Source of the DNA: an uncultured Atopobiaceae bacterium
Lineage (GTDB): Bacteria; Actinomycetota; Coriobacteriia; Coriobacteriales; Atopobiaceae
Direction of reading: 5' to 3'
Assembly (NCBI GenBank): GCA_947581665.1
Contig: CANPVI010000009.1
Location: 1-19,318, forward strand
Length of the DNA stretch: 19,318 nucleotides
Position 1 is the stretch's first letter. The number at the start of each line of letters is the position of its first letter. Shown in pieces: positions 7,082 to 15,286 of the stretch. The notes beneath the pieces were generated by a model. The model was not told where the DNA came from and ran no database searches. It worked only from the letters and a program-made list of their open reading frames with translations. The position numbers were made by a program, and so were the translations under genes.

Positions 7082-8608
7082 GTGAGCGGGGCAACTCAAG
7101 ATCCTCGGGATCCGAACCAGCGCAAACCCGAGGGAAGCTTCACCCAGGGAAGCCAATTCAGACGTGGCGAGAATGGGCGCTTGGTCACTCGCTCCCAGAC
7201 AGGTGCGTATCCTCCCCAGGGGGCGCAGGGCATGGCGCAGGGCCAGCCCACGAGGAGGCCCTCGTCCGCAAACCAGCACGCGAACCAACGTCCCGCCGCG
7301 CGGCACACGCGCTCGGGCGATCGCCCCAGCGCCCAGCGCTCGCGTAGGAGCGTGAGGCAGGGCAGCTACGCGACGCGCCCGCAGCTCGAGAACCCCATCA
7401 TCACGAATCGCGCCGAGGGCTACCAGATGCGCGCACCGCACCAGCGCCCGGTGAGGAAGCGCTCGAAGGCGCCCATGATCGTGGGCATCGTCTGCGCTGT
7501 GGCCATCGCCATCGGCGCGGGGTTTTTCCTGTGGTCGGTCTTCGGAGTGATCAACGTGACGGTGAACGGCGTGGAGCTTTCGCTCCGTCCCGGCACCACG
7601 ATCGAGGACGTCATCGCCGATGGCCACGCCGCCCCGGCGCCGGGCAACCTCCTCGCCATCGATGGCAGCCTGCTCGAGCAGGGCGCGGGCCAACCCTTCA
7701 CCGCGACCGTCGACGGCGAGGCGGCGGATGGTCAGACCGTGCTCAGCTCGGGCGACGTGGTGCAGATCTCCGATGGCGGCGACACGACCGAGGAGACCAG
7801 CACCGAAGAGGTGAGCATCCCCTTTGGGACCTCCTCGTCGGACACGTGGGGCGCGATCCACATCTACTCGCAGGGCACCGACGGCGTCATGCAGCGCGTG
7901 ACGGGCACGCGCTCGGGCATCGTGCAGGAGACCGTCATCCAGGAGCCGGTGGACGCGGGCTACATCCAATACAACGCGGACACGGGCGATGACAAGGTCG
8001 TGGCCCTCACGTTCGACGATGGCCCATGGGACACCACCACCAAGCAAATCCTCGACATCCTGAAGGAGAACGGCGCCGTGGCGACGTTCTTCACCATCGG
8101 AAACCAGATCGCCGGGCACGAGGACCTCGTGCGTGAGGCGGTGGCCAACGGCAACGAGGTCTGCACGCACACGTGGGATCACGCGGATGGCTCCGGCCAG
8201 GGCGTGAACCTCACCTACATGAGCCCGCAGGAGCAGATCGACGAGGTGGAGAAGGGGCGTCAGGCCATCACCGACGCCACCGGCGTGGAGGCGCCGACCA
8301 TCATTCGCTCCCCGGGCGGCAACTTCTACGGCGACACGATCCAGATCCTCGAGCCCTACGTCACCGCGGAGATCAACTGGAACATCGACACGGAGGACTG
8401 GAGGCGTCCGGGCGTCGACGCCATCGTCCAGCAGATCGAAAGCGCGCAACCGGGTGACATCATCCTCATGCACGACGGCGGAGGAGACCGCTCGCAGACC
8501 GTCGAGGCGCTCTCCATCGCGCTGCCCTACCTGAAGGAGCAGGGCTTCTCGTTCGTGACCATCGACCAGCTGCTCGCCTATCCGGTACCGGGTACCTCAA
8601 CGGAGTAG
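7082..8608 (+). CDS. Membrane-anchored polysaccharide deacetylase (NodB/CE4 family)
   Basis: Likely cell-wall amidohydrolase that removes acetyl groups from GlcNAc in peptidoglycan or another glycan outside the cell. The product is 508 residues from the GTG at 7082. Residues 1-130 are polar, basic and low in complexity (Gln, Arg, Ser, Pro), presumably cytoplasmic. One membrane helix lies at about 133-154. Residues 157-232 resemble a small beta-grasp/DUF348-like domain (NVTVNGVELSLRPGTTIEDV). The NodB domain spans about 305-500 with TFDDGP (310-315), metal ligands H363 and H367 in HTWDH, RSPGG (409-413) and the LMHDG block (462-466). GTG 7082 is preferred for GGGAG at 6-base spacing; ATG 7076 and ATG 7013 are in-frame alternatives. 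The glycan substrate is unknown. Confidence 0.88.
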   Translation: MSGATQDPRDPNQRKPEGSFTQGSQFRRGENGRLVTRSQTGAYPPQGAQGMAQGQPTRRPSSANQHANQRPAARHTRSGDRPSAQRSRRSVRQGSYATRPQLENPIITNRAEGYQMRAPHQRPVRKRSKAPMIVGIVCAVAIAIGAGFFLWSVFGVINVTVNGVELSLRPGTTIEDVIADGHAAPAPGNLLAIDGSLLEQGAGQPFTATVDGEAADGQTVLSSGDVVQISDGGDTTEETSTEEVSIPFGTSSSDTWGAIHIYSQGTDGVMQRVTGTRSGIVQETVIQEPVDAGYIQYNADTGDDKVVALTFDDGPWDTTTKQILDILKENGAVATFFTIGNQIAGHEDLVREAVANGNEVCTHTWDHADGSGQGVNLTYMSPQEQIDEVEKGRQAITDATGVEAPTIIRSPGGNFYGDTIQILEPYVTAEINWNIDTEDWRRPGVDAIVQQIESAQPGDIILMHDGGGDRSQTVEALSIALPYLKEQGFSFVTIDQLLAYPVPGTSTE

Positions 8609-8636
8609 TCTTCCTTCGCCCATCACGTACCTGCGA

Positions 8637-8680
8637 GGACCCGGTCCCGCGGCGCGTTCGCGCACCGAGGGGCCGGGTCC
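8637..8680. terminator. Possible terminator hairpin between convergent genes
   Basis: GGACCCGG (8637-8644) pairs with CCGGGTCC (8673-8680); TCCC/GGGG extends the stem by four pairs including a wobble, and a GCGC/GCGC mini-hairpin lies in the loop. It starts 29 bases after the deacetylase stop and is 44 bases from the stop of the convergent gene. No T-run follows on either strand, so termination is inferred from position and stem strength only. Confidence 0.5.
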
Positions 8681-8723
8681 CCATGCGTTCGCCACTCAGG
8701 GCTCGAAGCCCGCGCGCATCGCG

Positions 8724-10076
8724 CTAGAAGTGCGTCCAGGGCTCATGCGGACGGCTCTTGAGGTAGCCGCGCTGCCAATCCCACTGCGGGTGCGCGGCGA
8801 GGAAGGCGTCGGCGTCGAAGGGCACGCCGTCGGCGCGTCCGAAGCGTGCCCACATCTCGACGTTGTCGATATCGGTCGCCTCGGCGCACTTCCCGTCGAC
8901 GGAGCCGGCCGGATAGAACGGGATGTTCCACACCGCTCCGGGGTCGTCCGCGAAATACTGGGGGTCGGCGTCGTAGTGGGCGCAGATGTTCCTCGAGGAG
9001 GGGCAGTCGTAGCCGAGGTAGGGGTCGAAGGTGTCGGCGAGCACGAGCTTCGCCTGCTCCGCGTCCATCTTGCCCTTGAGGCCGGGGATGATCTGCTGGA
9101 AGCGTAGGCGGCGCGCGCCGGTCTGCTGGCGCGGGTCGTTGTAGCCGTTGTCCACGCACTCGAGGTTGCGCACGCGCGGATCGTCTGCGGCGTTGCACCC
9201 GAAGAGGAACCCGTCCTTCGTGCGCACGAGCTGCTGGAACTGGAGCCCCTGCTCGTAGCGGGCGACCTCTCCCGTCTTCGCGTCGGCCACGAACCAGATG
9301 TTCGCGTAGCCGCCGTTGTTTCCCCTCTCGATGCGCTCGACGAACTCGTCGATCGAGTTTGCGTGTTGCGCCGCGTCGCGCGCCCGCACGTACTCCGGGG
9401 TCTTCGTCTCGTCGTAGCCGCGGAATCCCGCGATGGTCGTCTCGGTGATGGCGATGCCGCCGGACGTCACATAGAAGTCCATCATCGACGCGATGTAGCC
9501 CGGCACCGTCTGCATGATGAAGCGGTTGCCGTCCTCGGGGTTCACCTCTTCGATGACGTTGAAGTTCTGGCCGGCCCAGAAATCGTCGAACGCCTCGTGC
9601 GCGATGACGGGGCGTCCGTCCTTCGTGTAAGAGCCCGTGGCGACGAACCCTGAGCAGTGGGCGCCCTTGGGCCCTGTCTTCGGCGGATTGTTCGCGTAGT
9701 TCGCCGCGACGAGGGGCCACCAGTAGTCGGTGAGCTCCATCCACGCGTTCCAGCCGATCACGCCGTCGAGGTCGATGGGGCATCCGTTGTCCGTCGCCCC
9801 CTCGGCGATGCCGCGCATCTCATCGAGCTGCCAGTCGGGGATCTTGTCCTTGTGGAGCTTCACGGCGCTCTCCACGAAGAAGGAATAGGGCATGCCGAAG
9901 GTCTGGAGGGTCATGTAGTCGTAGACGCGCAACGCCTCGGCGAGCGCGTCGGCCAAAAGGTAGCCGTGCTGGTAGCCGAGCTCATAGGGCGCGCCGGCGA
10001 TCTTCACGTGGTGCCAGCCGTTGATGTCCTCGCGTGATGCCTTGGCAAGGATCGCCTCGTGTGTCTCATCGAGCAT
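8724..10076 (-). CDS. C45-type / phospholipase B-like autoproteolytic Ntn-hydrolase
   Basis: Member of the N-terminal-nucleophile hydrolases around peptidase family C45 (penicillin acyltransferase-like) and phospholipase B-like proteins, which cleave or transfer acyl groups on amide bonds. The 450-residue product shows the characteristic GAPYELGYQHGYLLADAL (28-45). The likely autoprocessing site is H140-C141 in KGAHCSGFVATGSYTKDG, with C141 becoming the new N-terminal nucleophile. Blocks VIAHEAFDDFW (157-167), VPGYIASMMDFYVTSGGIAITETT and GNNGGYANIWFVADAKTGEVARYEQG also fit the fold. No signal peptide or membrane helix is seen, so it probably works in the cytosol. The ATG at 10076 has AAGGGACG upstream. 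The gene stands alone. Bile-salt hydrolase and penicillin acylase activities cannot be claimed; the substrate is unknown. Confidence 0.78.
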   Translation of the reverse strand: MLDETHEAILAKASREDINGWHHVKIAGAPYELGYQHGYLLADALAEALRVYDYMTLQTFGMPYSFFVESAVKLHKDKIPDWQLDEMRGIAEGATDNGCPIDLDGVIGWNAWMELTDYWWPLVAANYANNPPKTGPKGAHCSGFVATGSYTKDGRPVIAHEAFDDFWAGQNFNVIEEVNPEDGNRFIMQTVPGYIASMMDFYVTSGGIAITETTIAGFRGYDETKTPEYVRARDAAQHANSIDEFVERIERGNNGGYANIWFVADAKTGEVARYEQGLQFQQLVRTKDGFLFGCNAADDPRVRNLECVDNGYNDPRQQTGARRLRFQQIIPGLKGKMDAEQAKLVLADTFDPYLGYDCPSSRNICAHYDADPQYFADDPGAVWNIPFYPAGSVDGKCAEATDIDNVEMWARFGRADGVPFDADAFLAAHPQWDWQRGYLKSRPHEPWTHF

Positions 10077-10249
10077 GGTTCGTCCCTTCCGTCGCCACAG
10101 TGCCTCCCGCGCCCTTCTTCCGAGAGGCTCTTTCCCCATGGAGCGCACACGCGAGATGCGAAGTAGGCGAACGTCACGAGAACTCCTCGAGACCGCCGTG
10201 GAAGACTCTGACGAGCGCTTGGCACACGCGCCCACGTTTCATGAGAAAC

Positions 10250-10266
10250 TATCCACCTGATGGATA
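10250..10266. promoter_or_regulatory. Inverted repeat upstream of the unknown operon
   Basis: TATCCA (10250-10255) and TGGATA (10261-10266) are perfect 6-base arms around CCTGA, ending 22 bases before the ATG at 10289. A second small dyad, GTTTC-ATGA-GAAAC, lies just upstream (10236-10249). TTGGCA at 10219-10224 looks like a -35 hexamer, but no matching -10 is at the right distance. An operator or leader hairpin is possible. Confidence 0.3.
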
Positions 10267-10288
10267 CGGATCGTTCGAAGGGTGCTCC

Positions 10289-10939
10289 ATGCCTTTCATG
10301 AAGCGCGACAAGAAGGCGGAGGAAGCCACCACCGCCAAGGGGCAGGAACGCGCGAAGAAACACCATTTCGATGCGGTCGAGGACGTATCGAGCGAAGAGG
10401 ACCTCGAGAGGCATCGAAGGACCTATCGGCTCTTCGACACCTCGGTCGAGGTGCGCACCGATCAGGGGGACCGCATGTGGGAGGTGGCGCTGGAGACCGC
10501 GCTCATCGAACGCATGGGTGCGAACAACACCGGCTACATCGCGCGCGTCTGCCCCGCAGCCGACTACAACAAGTTCGTGCTCTCCGCCCACGGCGAGAAC
10601 TTCTTCGGCTGCTCGACGGACATCACGACGCTCCCGTACTTCGACGTCTACTACGACCGCGCCACGCGCCTCTACGCGGCGCATCTCGCCAATGCGCGCT
10701 ACGGCATGCCGCTCTCGGTCTTCCGCCGTGGCTACGAGCGCAGGATGCGCGACATGCCGATGGAGCGCGCGGAACTCGAGGCCACGCTCGACGAGCGCAT
10801 GAAGGTCATCCTGAAGGAAACGAAGGAGACGTGGGCCGAGGACTGCGAGAAGTATCGCAGCCGCTATGGCGACATCTATGCCGAGGTCTTCGGGCCCGAC
10901 GCGCCGCCACCCTCTCCCCACGCCTCCGAGCTCGAATAG
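10289..10939 (+). CDS. Hypothetical soluble protein, first gene of a two-gene operon
   Basis: I do not recognise this 216-residue protein. There is no signal peptide or membrane helix. Residues 1-40 are highly charged and probably disordered. A compact middle (about 44-145) mixes strands and helices, with notable segments MWEVALETALIERMGANNTGYIARVCPAADYNKFVLS and GENFFGCSTDITTLPYFDVYYDRATRLYAAHLANARYGMP cut here into runs around residues 63-99 and 102-141. Residues 145-200 are Arg/Glu-rich and helical. The tail is Pro/Ser-rich. The ATG at 10289 follows GAAGGG; ATG 10298 is a close alternative. Normal codon use and the 6-base gap to the next gene support a real, co-transcribed gene. The two products may act together, perhaps at the membrane through the partner; that is inference. 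Confidence 0.72.
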   Translation: MPFMKRDKKAEEATTAKGQERAKKHHFDAVEDVSSEEDLERHRRTYRLFDTSVEVRTDQGDRMWEVALETALIERMGANNTGYIARVCPAADYNKFVLSAHGENFFGCSTDITTLPYFDVYYDRATRLYAAHLANARYGMPLSVFRRGYERRMRDMPMERAELEATLDERMKVILKETKETWAEDCEKYRSRYGDIYAEVFGPDAPPPSPHASELE

Positions 10940-10945
10940 GACACC

Positions 10946-12208
10946 ATGGCGAAGAACAAGAAGAAGCGCGCTCGGCGCATGCCGAAGATGCCGGAGCGCG
11001 AGCTCCATGTGGATGACGTCCAAGAACTCGAAGGGGGCGCCCTGCTCTCCACCGAGGAGGAGCAGGCAGCCTCTCGCACGTTCCAGGACGATGCGGAGGA
11101 GGCGAGGCGCCTCGGGGTGGTGCCTCGCCCCTCGAGCGAGACGGAGAACCCGTCCTTCGTCGATCAGTTCATGCGCAACGGCGCCGAGAAACACGAGATC
11201 TACCGCTACATCTCCCAGCACACGGGCGACGTGCCGAACGAGGACGCGGACGATTGGATCCAGACCTTCTACGTCGCCAAGGTGCAGGGCACGAGCGTCG
11301 CGTTCTTCATCGCCCTCATCCTCTCCGTGGGCGGCGTGATCATCGGGAACTTCCGCGGCACGGCCACCATCGGCATCGTGATCTCCTACCTGCTCTCCTT
11401 CGTCGCTCTCGCGGCGATCATCGTCTTCGTGATGGTGTGGTTCATCGGGAGGCGCGTCTTCCCGAAGATCGCCATCATGCTCGACAGCGGGCGCGATCCC
11501 GAGACCTTCTGCATGCGCTATCTCGCGTACCTGCGTGAGAAGAACATGAAGGACGTCCTCGGGGCCATCGCCCACTACACCCGCGGCCTGCGTTGGCAGG
11601 GGCGCTGGAAGGACGCGATCGAGCTCTTCGACAGCTACATCGTCGACTACGGGATGCTCGGCGACGCGAAGGCCCAGTACCTTCACCATCAGCTCCTCGC
11701 CTGCTGCGCGTTCGATCGCGGAAGGCTCCAGGCGCTTTCTGCGGAGATCGCCTACATGAAGAGCGTGCCCGCCGAGGAGCTCGACGAGTCCATCACCTCT
11801 TCCATGGAGACGCTCGAGCGCTTGGAGCAGCTCCTTTCCCTCGAGCGCGACGGGAAGAAGCAGGAGGCCTACGAGCTCGTGGAGAGCTTCTTCTACAACT
11901 CGGAGAACGTGCTTCGCATGGCGCTCGCGCTCCACCTCGCGACGAACTCGGACAACCGAAACGACGCCGTCGAGTGGGTCAACTTCGTGGTGCAGATGGG
12001 ATGCACCACGTGGTGCGTGAAGCGCGCGAAGGCCATCCGAGCCTCGGGCCAGCTCCAGAAGCTACCCGCAGGCGAGAGCCGCTTCGGCAGGAACGCGCGC
12101 GAGCGTAGGCGCGAGAATCGAGAGAAGAAGAAAGCCGAGCGCGCAAGGCTCGCCGAGCTTGCCGACGCGCAAGCCGCCCTGGAAAACGAGGCGGACATCC
12201 CGCGATAG
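10946..12208 (+). CDS. Hypothetical membrane protein with two helices and a helical-repeat-like C-terminal domain
   Basis: I do not recognise a named family for this 420-residue protein. Residues 1-18 are strongly basic (KNKKKRARR), 19-112 are acidic and soluble, and two membrane helices lie at about 114-136 and 143-168, forming a hairpin. Residues 175-370 are all-helical and TPR-like in feel (for example IAHYTRGLRWQGRWKDAIEL at 208-227, ERDGKKQEAYELVESFFYNS at 300-319), though no repeat matches the TPR consensus well. Residues 378-412 form a basic, Arg/Glu/Lys-rich coiled-coil-like tail. Both ends probably face the cytoplasm. The ATG at 10946 follows AGGA. It lies 6 bases after the upstream hypothetical gene, so the pair is an operon. 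A scaffold or adaptor role is plausible but unproven. Confidence 0.75.
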   Translation: MAKNKKKRARRMPKMPERELHVDDVQELEGGALLSTEEEQAASRTFQDDAEEARRLGVVPRPSSETENPSFVDQFMRNGAEKHEIYRYISQHTGDVPNEDADDWIQTFYVAKVQGTSVAFFIALILSVGGVIIGNFRGTATIGIVISYLLSFVALAAIIVFVMVWFIGRRVFPKIAIMLDSGRDPETFCMRYLAYLREKNMKDVLGAIAHYTRGLRWQGRWKDAIELFDSYIVDYGMLGDAKAQYLHHQLLACCAFDRGRLQALSAEIAYMKSVPAEELDESITSSMETLERLEQLLSLERDGKKQEAYELVESFFYNSENVLRMALALHLATNSDNRNDAVEWVNFVVQMGCTTWCVKRAKAIRASGQLQKLPAGESRFGRNARERRRENREKKKAERARLAELADAQAALENEADIPR

Positions 12209-12348
12209 CGCCGCGCAGTGCGTGTCCGCTTGCCGAGGCTTTCCGCCCGTTCCCGGCCCTCCATGGGGAAAACACATATCTTTTCGCGCGTTCCGCGACA
12301 CTGTGGGCGTGGATGCGGCGCGCGTCCGGATGAGATCGACACATACGC

Positions 12349-12384
12349 CCGAGAGTTCTCGCTTTTCAGACTCAGCACTCTCGG
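12349..12384 (+). promoter_or_regulatory. Stem-loop in the region upstream of ileS
   Basis: CCGAGAGT (12349-12356) and ACTCTCGG (12377-12384) form a perfect 8-bp stem around a 20-base loop. It lies 6 bases before the stronger terminator-like hairpin at 12391-12420. If transcription starts upstream, the two stems would form a structured ileS leader. I see no T-box consensus sequence. Leader or chance structure cannot be settled by eye. Confidence 0.35.
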
Positions 12385-12390
12385 TGAAGA

Positions 12391-12420
12391 GGTGAAGGCC
12401 CCGGGGACGGGGCCTTCGCC
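12391..12420 (+). terminator. Terminator-like hairpin before ileS
   Basis: GAAGGCCCCG (12394-12403) pairs perfectly with CGGGGCCTTC (12408-12417) around GGGA, and GGT/GCC extends it to 13 pairs with one wobble. It sits 182 bases after the stop of the membrane-protein gene and 46 bases before the ileS start, followed by GTGTTAG with only a weak T content. It may terminate the upstream operon or act as an attenuator for ileS. TAGCAT at 12425-12430 right after it could be the ileS -10 box. Confidence 0.6.
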
Positions 12421-12466
12421 GTGTTAGCATTGGCGTTTAGCCCAATCCCTCGCAAAGGAGCATTTC

Positions 12467-15283
12467 GTGGCAAATGAATATCGCCGGACGATGAACTTGC
12501 CCAAGACGAGCTTCCCCATGCGCGCATCGCTCGCCACGCGCGAGCCCGATCGCCTCCACTCCTGGGAGGACGCGGGGGTCTATGAGCTCGCCCTCGCCCG
12601 CGCGAAGGAGCGTGACGCGGAGCCCTTCGTGCTCCACGACGGTCCTCCCTATGCAAACGGCCCCATCCACCTCGGGCATGCCCTGAACAAGATCACCAAG
12701 GACATCATCAACCGCTACCAGATCATGCAGGGGCGCGCCGTCACCTATGTGCCCGGATGGGATTGCCACGGCCAGCCGATCGAGCACAAGGTGGAGGAGA
12801 CGCTCGGCACCGAGCGCTTCAACGCCACGTCCGCCGAGGAGATCCGCGCGATCTGCCGTGAGTTCGCGGTTGAGAACATCGACCTCCAGCGCCAGGGCTT
12901 CAAGCGCCTCGGGGTGCTTGCGGACTGGGAGCATCCCTACCTCACGCTCGCGAAGGCCCATGACGCCGCCGACATCGAGATCTTCAAGCGCTTCTTCGAG
13001 CGCGGACTCATCTACCGCGGTAGGAAGCCCGTGCACTGGTGCACGCACTGCCACACCGCGCTCTCGGAGGCGGAGATCGAATACGCCGACGTGGAGGGTC
13101 CATCCATCTACGTCGCCTTCAAGCTCGAGGAAACGCCCAAGGGTCTCGAGGGTTTCGATGGGCCCGTGGACCTCGCCATTTGGACGACCACGCCATGGAC
13201 GCTTCCCGCGGACGGCGCGGTGGCGGTGAAGCCGGATGGCCGCTATGTGGCGCTCGCGCACGATGGGCGCGCGGCGATCGTCATCGAGGAGCTCGCGGAA
13301 AACGTCGCCGAGCTCGCCGGTTGGCCGTTCGCGCTCGTGGAAGTCGACGGCACCCCTTGGAGCGCGACGGGCGAAGCGCTCGCGGGACTCCACTACGCCC
13401 ACCCCATCTTCGCCGACTACCACGATGCGAAGGTGATCGTCGCCGATTACGTGGGCACCACGGAGGGCACCGGCCTCGTGCACATCGCGCCCGGACATGG
13501 CGCCGACGACTTCTACGTGGGCGTGGAAAACGGCATTCCCGTGGTGAATCCCGTCGACGACGACGGCCGTTTCCTGGAAGGCGATTCCTTCGGCACGGGC
13601 GGTCCATGGTCCGGCATGGAGGTCACCGAGGCGAACCCGAAGATCATCGAATGGCTGAGGGAGCGCTCGACGCTCATCGCCTCCCGCGTGATCTCGCACT
13701 CCTATCCGCATTGCTGGCGCTGCAAGAACCCCGTGATCTTCCGCGCGACGAGCCAGTGGTTCGTCTCCATGGACGACACTGGCTTGAAGGAGCGCGCCCT
13801 CGACGCGATCGACGACGAGGTGCGCTGGTATCCCGAGGCCTCCTCCAAGCGCATCCGCTCGATGGTGGAGGGAAGGCCCGACTGGTGCCTCTCGCGCCAG
13901 CGCGTCTGGGGCGTGCCGGTGCCCTCCTACACCTGCGCGCACTGCGGCGAGAAGGTGATGACGTCCGAGACGCTCGACGCCGTGATCAAGCTCTTCAGGG
14001 AGAAGGGTTCGGATGCGTGGTTCACCGACGATCCCGCGAGCTATCTCGGCGATGCCTGCACGTGCCCGCATTGCGGCTCGCACGACCTCACGCCCGATCG
14101 CGACATCCTCGACGTGTGGTGGGACAGTGGTGTCTCGCACACCGCCGTCTTGAAGACCCGCCCCGAGCTCCGATTCCCCGCGGATCTCTACCTCGAGGGC
14201 TCCGACCAGCACCGCGGGTGGTTCCAGGCGGCGCTCCTCACCTCGATGGGCGCGTGGGACTGCCCGCCCTTCAAGGCCGTCCTCACCCAGGGCTTCACGC
14301 TCGACGGCCAGGGGAGGAAGATGTCGAAGTCCCTCGGCAACGTCATCGACCCGAACGAGGTCATGGCCACCATGGGGGCCGACATCATCCGCCTTTGGGT
14401 GGCCTCGGTGGACACCTCGCAGGACATGCCCTGCGACGAGGAGATCCTCACGCAGGTGTCGGACGCCTATCGCCGCTTCAGGAACACGTACCGCTTCCTC
14501 TTGGGCGAGCTCGAGGACCAGTTCGATCCCCATGAGGACGCGCTCGCCTTCGAGGAGCTCATGCCCTACGACCAGCTCGTGCTCGCGCGCGCGGCCGAGG
14601 TGCACGAGGAGGTCTCGCGCGCCTATGCCGAGTTCCGCTTCAACGCGGTCTATCGCCAGCTCTACAGCTTCGTCACGACGGAGCTCTCGAGTGGCTATCT
14701 GAACGCCACGAAGGATCGCATGTACTGCGAGGCACCCCATTCCTTCGCGCGCAGGAGCGCGCAGACCGCCTGGGCCGAACTCCTCTCCATGCTCGTGCGC
14801 GATCTCCAACCCGTGCTCTGCTTCACGACGGACGAGGTGCTCGAGCACATGCCCGAGGGCATGTGCGAGGGCGTGGAGTACGCGGCGCTCCTCTCGTGGT
14901 ACGAGAGTTGCGTGCCGGCGGAGCAGATGGGAAGGTTCACGGCCATCTACCAGGATCTCCTCGCCATTCGCGCGGCCTACACGAAGGCCTACGAGGAGGC
15001 GCTCGAGGCGGGCGTGGTGACCCAGAAGACCACGCAGGCCACGCGCGCGATCGTACGGGCGCCGAGGGAGACGCTCGAGCGCGTCCAGGGCTTCGAGGGG
15101 CTGGACGTGGCCGAGACGCTCGTGTGCTCCGAGGTCGCCTTCGAGAAGGCGCCGGAGCTCGAGGTCATCGTGGAGCCCGCGACGGGGGAGCGCTGCGATC
15201 GCTGTTGGAATTGGCGCGAGGTGAACGAGCGTCACCTGTGCGGCCGCTGCCAGGGCGTCGTGGACGCCGAAGGCGGCAACTAG
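12467..15283 (+). CDS. ileS: Isoleucyl-tRNA synthetase
   Basis: Class I aminoacyl-tRNA synthetase that charges tRNA-Ile with isoleucine and edits mischarged valine. The 938 residues match bacterial IleS length. The HIGH signature is GPIHLGH (65-71), within HDGPPYANGPIHLGHALNK. The WTTTPWTLPA block marks the start of the editing (CP1) domain, and KMSKS is at 618-622 in GRKMSKSLGN. A C-terminal zinc knuckle has C910 and C913 (CDRCWNW) and C925 and C928 (CGRC). The GTG at 12467 has AAAGGAG six bases upstream, and the next residues (ANEYRRTMNLPKTSFPMRA) match the family N-terminus, fixing the start. It is first in a tight operon: lspA begins 3 bases after its stop. The leader carries two hairpins. 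Confidence 0.97.
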   Translation: MANEYRRTMNLPKTSFPMRASLATREPDRLHSWEDAGVYELALARAKERDAEPFVLHDGPPYANGPIHLGHALNKITKDIINRYQIMQGRAVTYVPGWDCHGQPIEHKVEETLGTERFNATSAEEIRAICREFAVENIDLQRQGFKRLGVLADWEHPYLTLAKAHDAADIEIFKRFFERGLIYRGRKPVHWCTHCHTALSEAEIEYADVEGPSIYVAFKLEETPKGLEGFDGPVDLAIWTTTPWTLPADGAVAVKPDGRYVALAHDGRAAIVIEELAENVAELAGWPFALVEVDGTPWSATGEALAGLHYAHPIFADYHDAKVIVADYVGTTEGTGLVHIAPGHGADDFYVGVENGIPVVNPVDDDGRFLEGDSFGTGGPWSGMEVTEANPKIIEWLRERSTLIASRVISHSYPHCWRCKNPVIFRATSQWFVSMDDTGLKERALDAIDDEVRWYPEASSKRIRSMVEGRPDWCLSRQRVWGVPVPSYTCAHCGEKVMTSETLDAVIKLFREKGSDAWFTDDPASYLGDACTCPHCGSHDLTPDRDILDVWWDSGVSHTAVLKTRPELRFPADLYLEGSDQHRGWFQAALLTSMGAWDCPPFKAVLTQGFTLDGQGRKMSKSLGNVIDPNEVMATMGADIIRLWVASVDTSQDMPCDEEILTQVSDAYRRFRNTYRFLLGELEDQFDPHEDALAFEELMPYDQLVLARAAEVHEEVSRAYAEFRFNAVYRQLYSFVTTELSSGYLNATKDRMYCEAPHSFARRSAQTAWAELLSMLVRDLQPVLCFTTDEVLEHMPEGMCEGVEYAALLSWYESCVPAEQMGRFTAIYQDLLAIRAAYTKAYEEALEAGVVTQKTTQATRAIVRAPRETLERVQGFEGLDVAETLVCSEVAFEKAPELEVIVEPATGERCDRCWNWREVNERHLCGRCQGVVDAEGGN

Positions 15284-15286
15284 GCC

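Noticed and set aside
8724..10076. Bile salt hydrolase (choloylglycine hydrolase, C59)
   Set aside because: Those enzymes have the catalytic Cys at residue 2 after Met removal; here the candidate nucleophile is internal (C141) with the C45-type upstream motif.
12209..12466. T-box riboswitch upstream of ileS
   Set aside because: Known for actinobacterial ileS, but the conserved T-box sequence and a convincing antiterminator or antisequestrator were not found by eye.
12437..15235. Leftward open frame of over 900 codons antisense to ileS
   Set aside because: Stop-free only because of third-position GC in ileS; His/Arg/Glu-rich with no domain, whereas ileS carries HIGH, KMSKS and zinc motifs.
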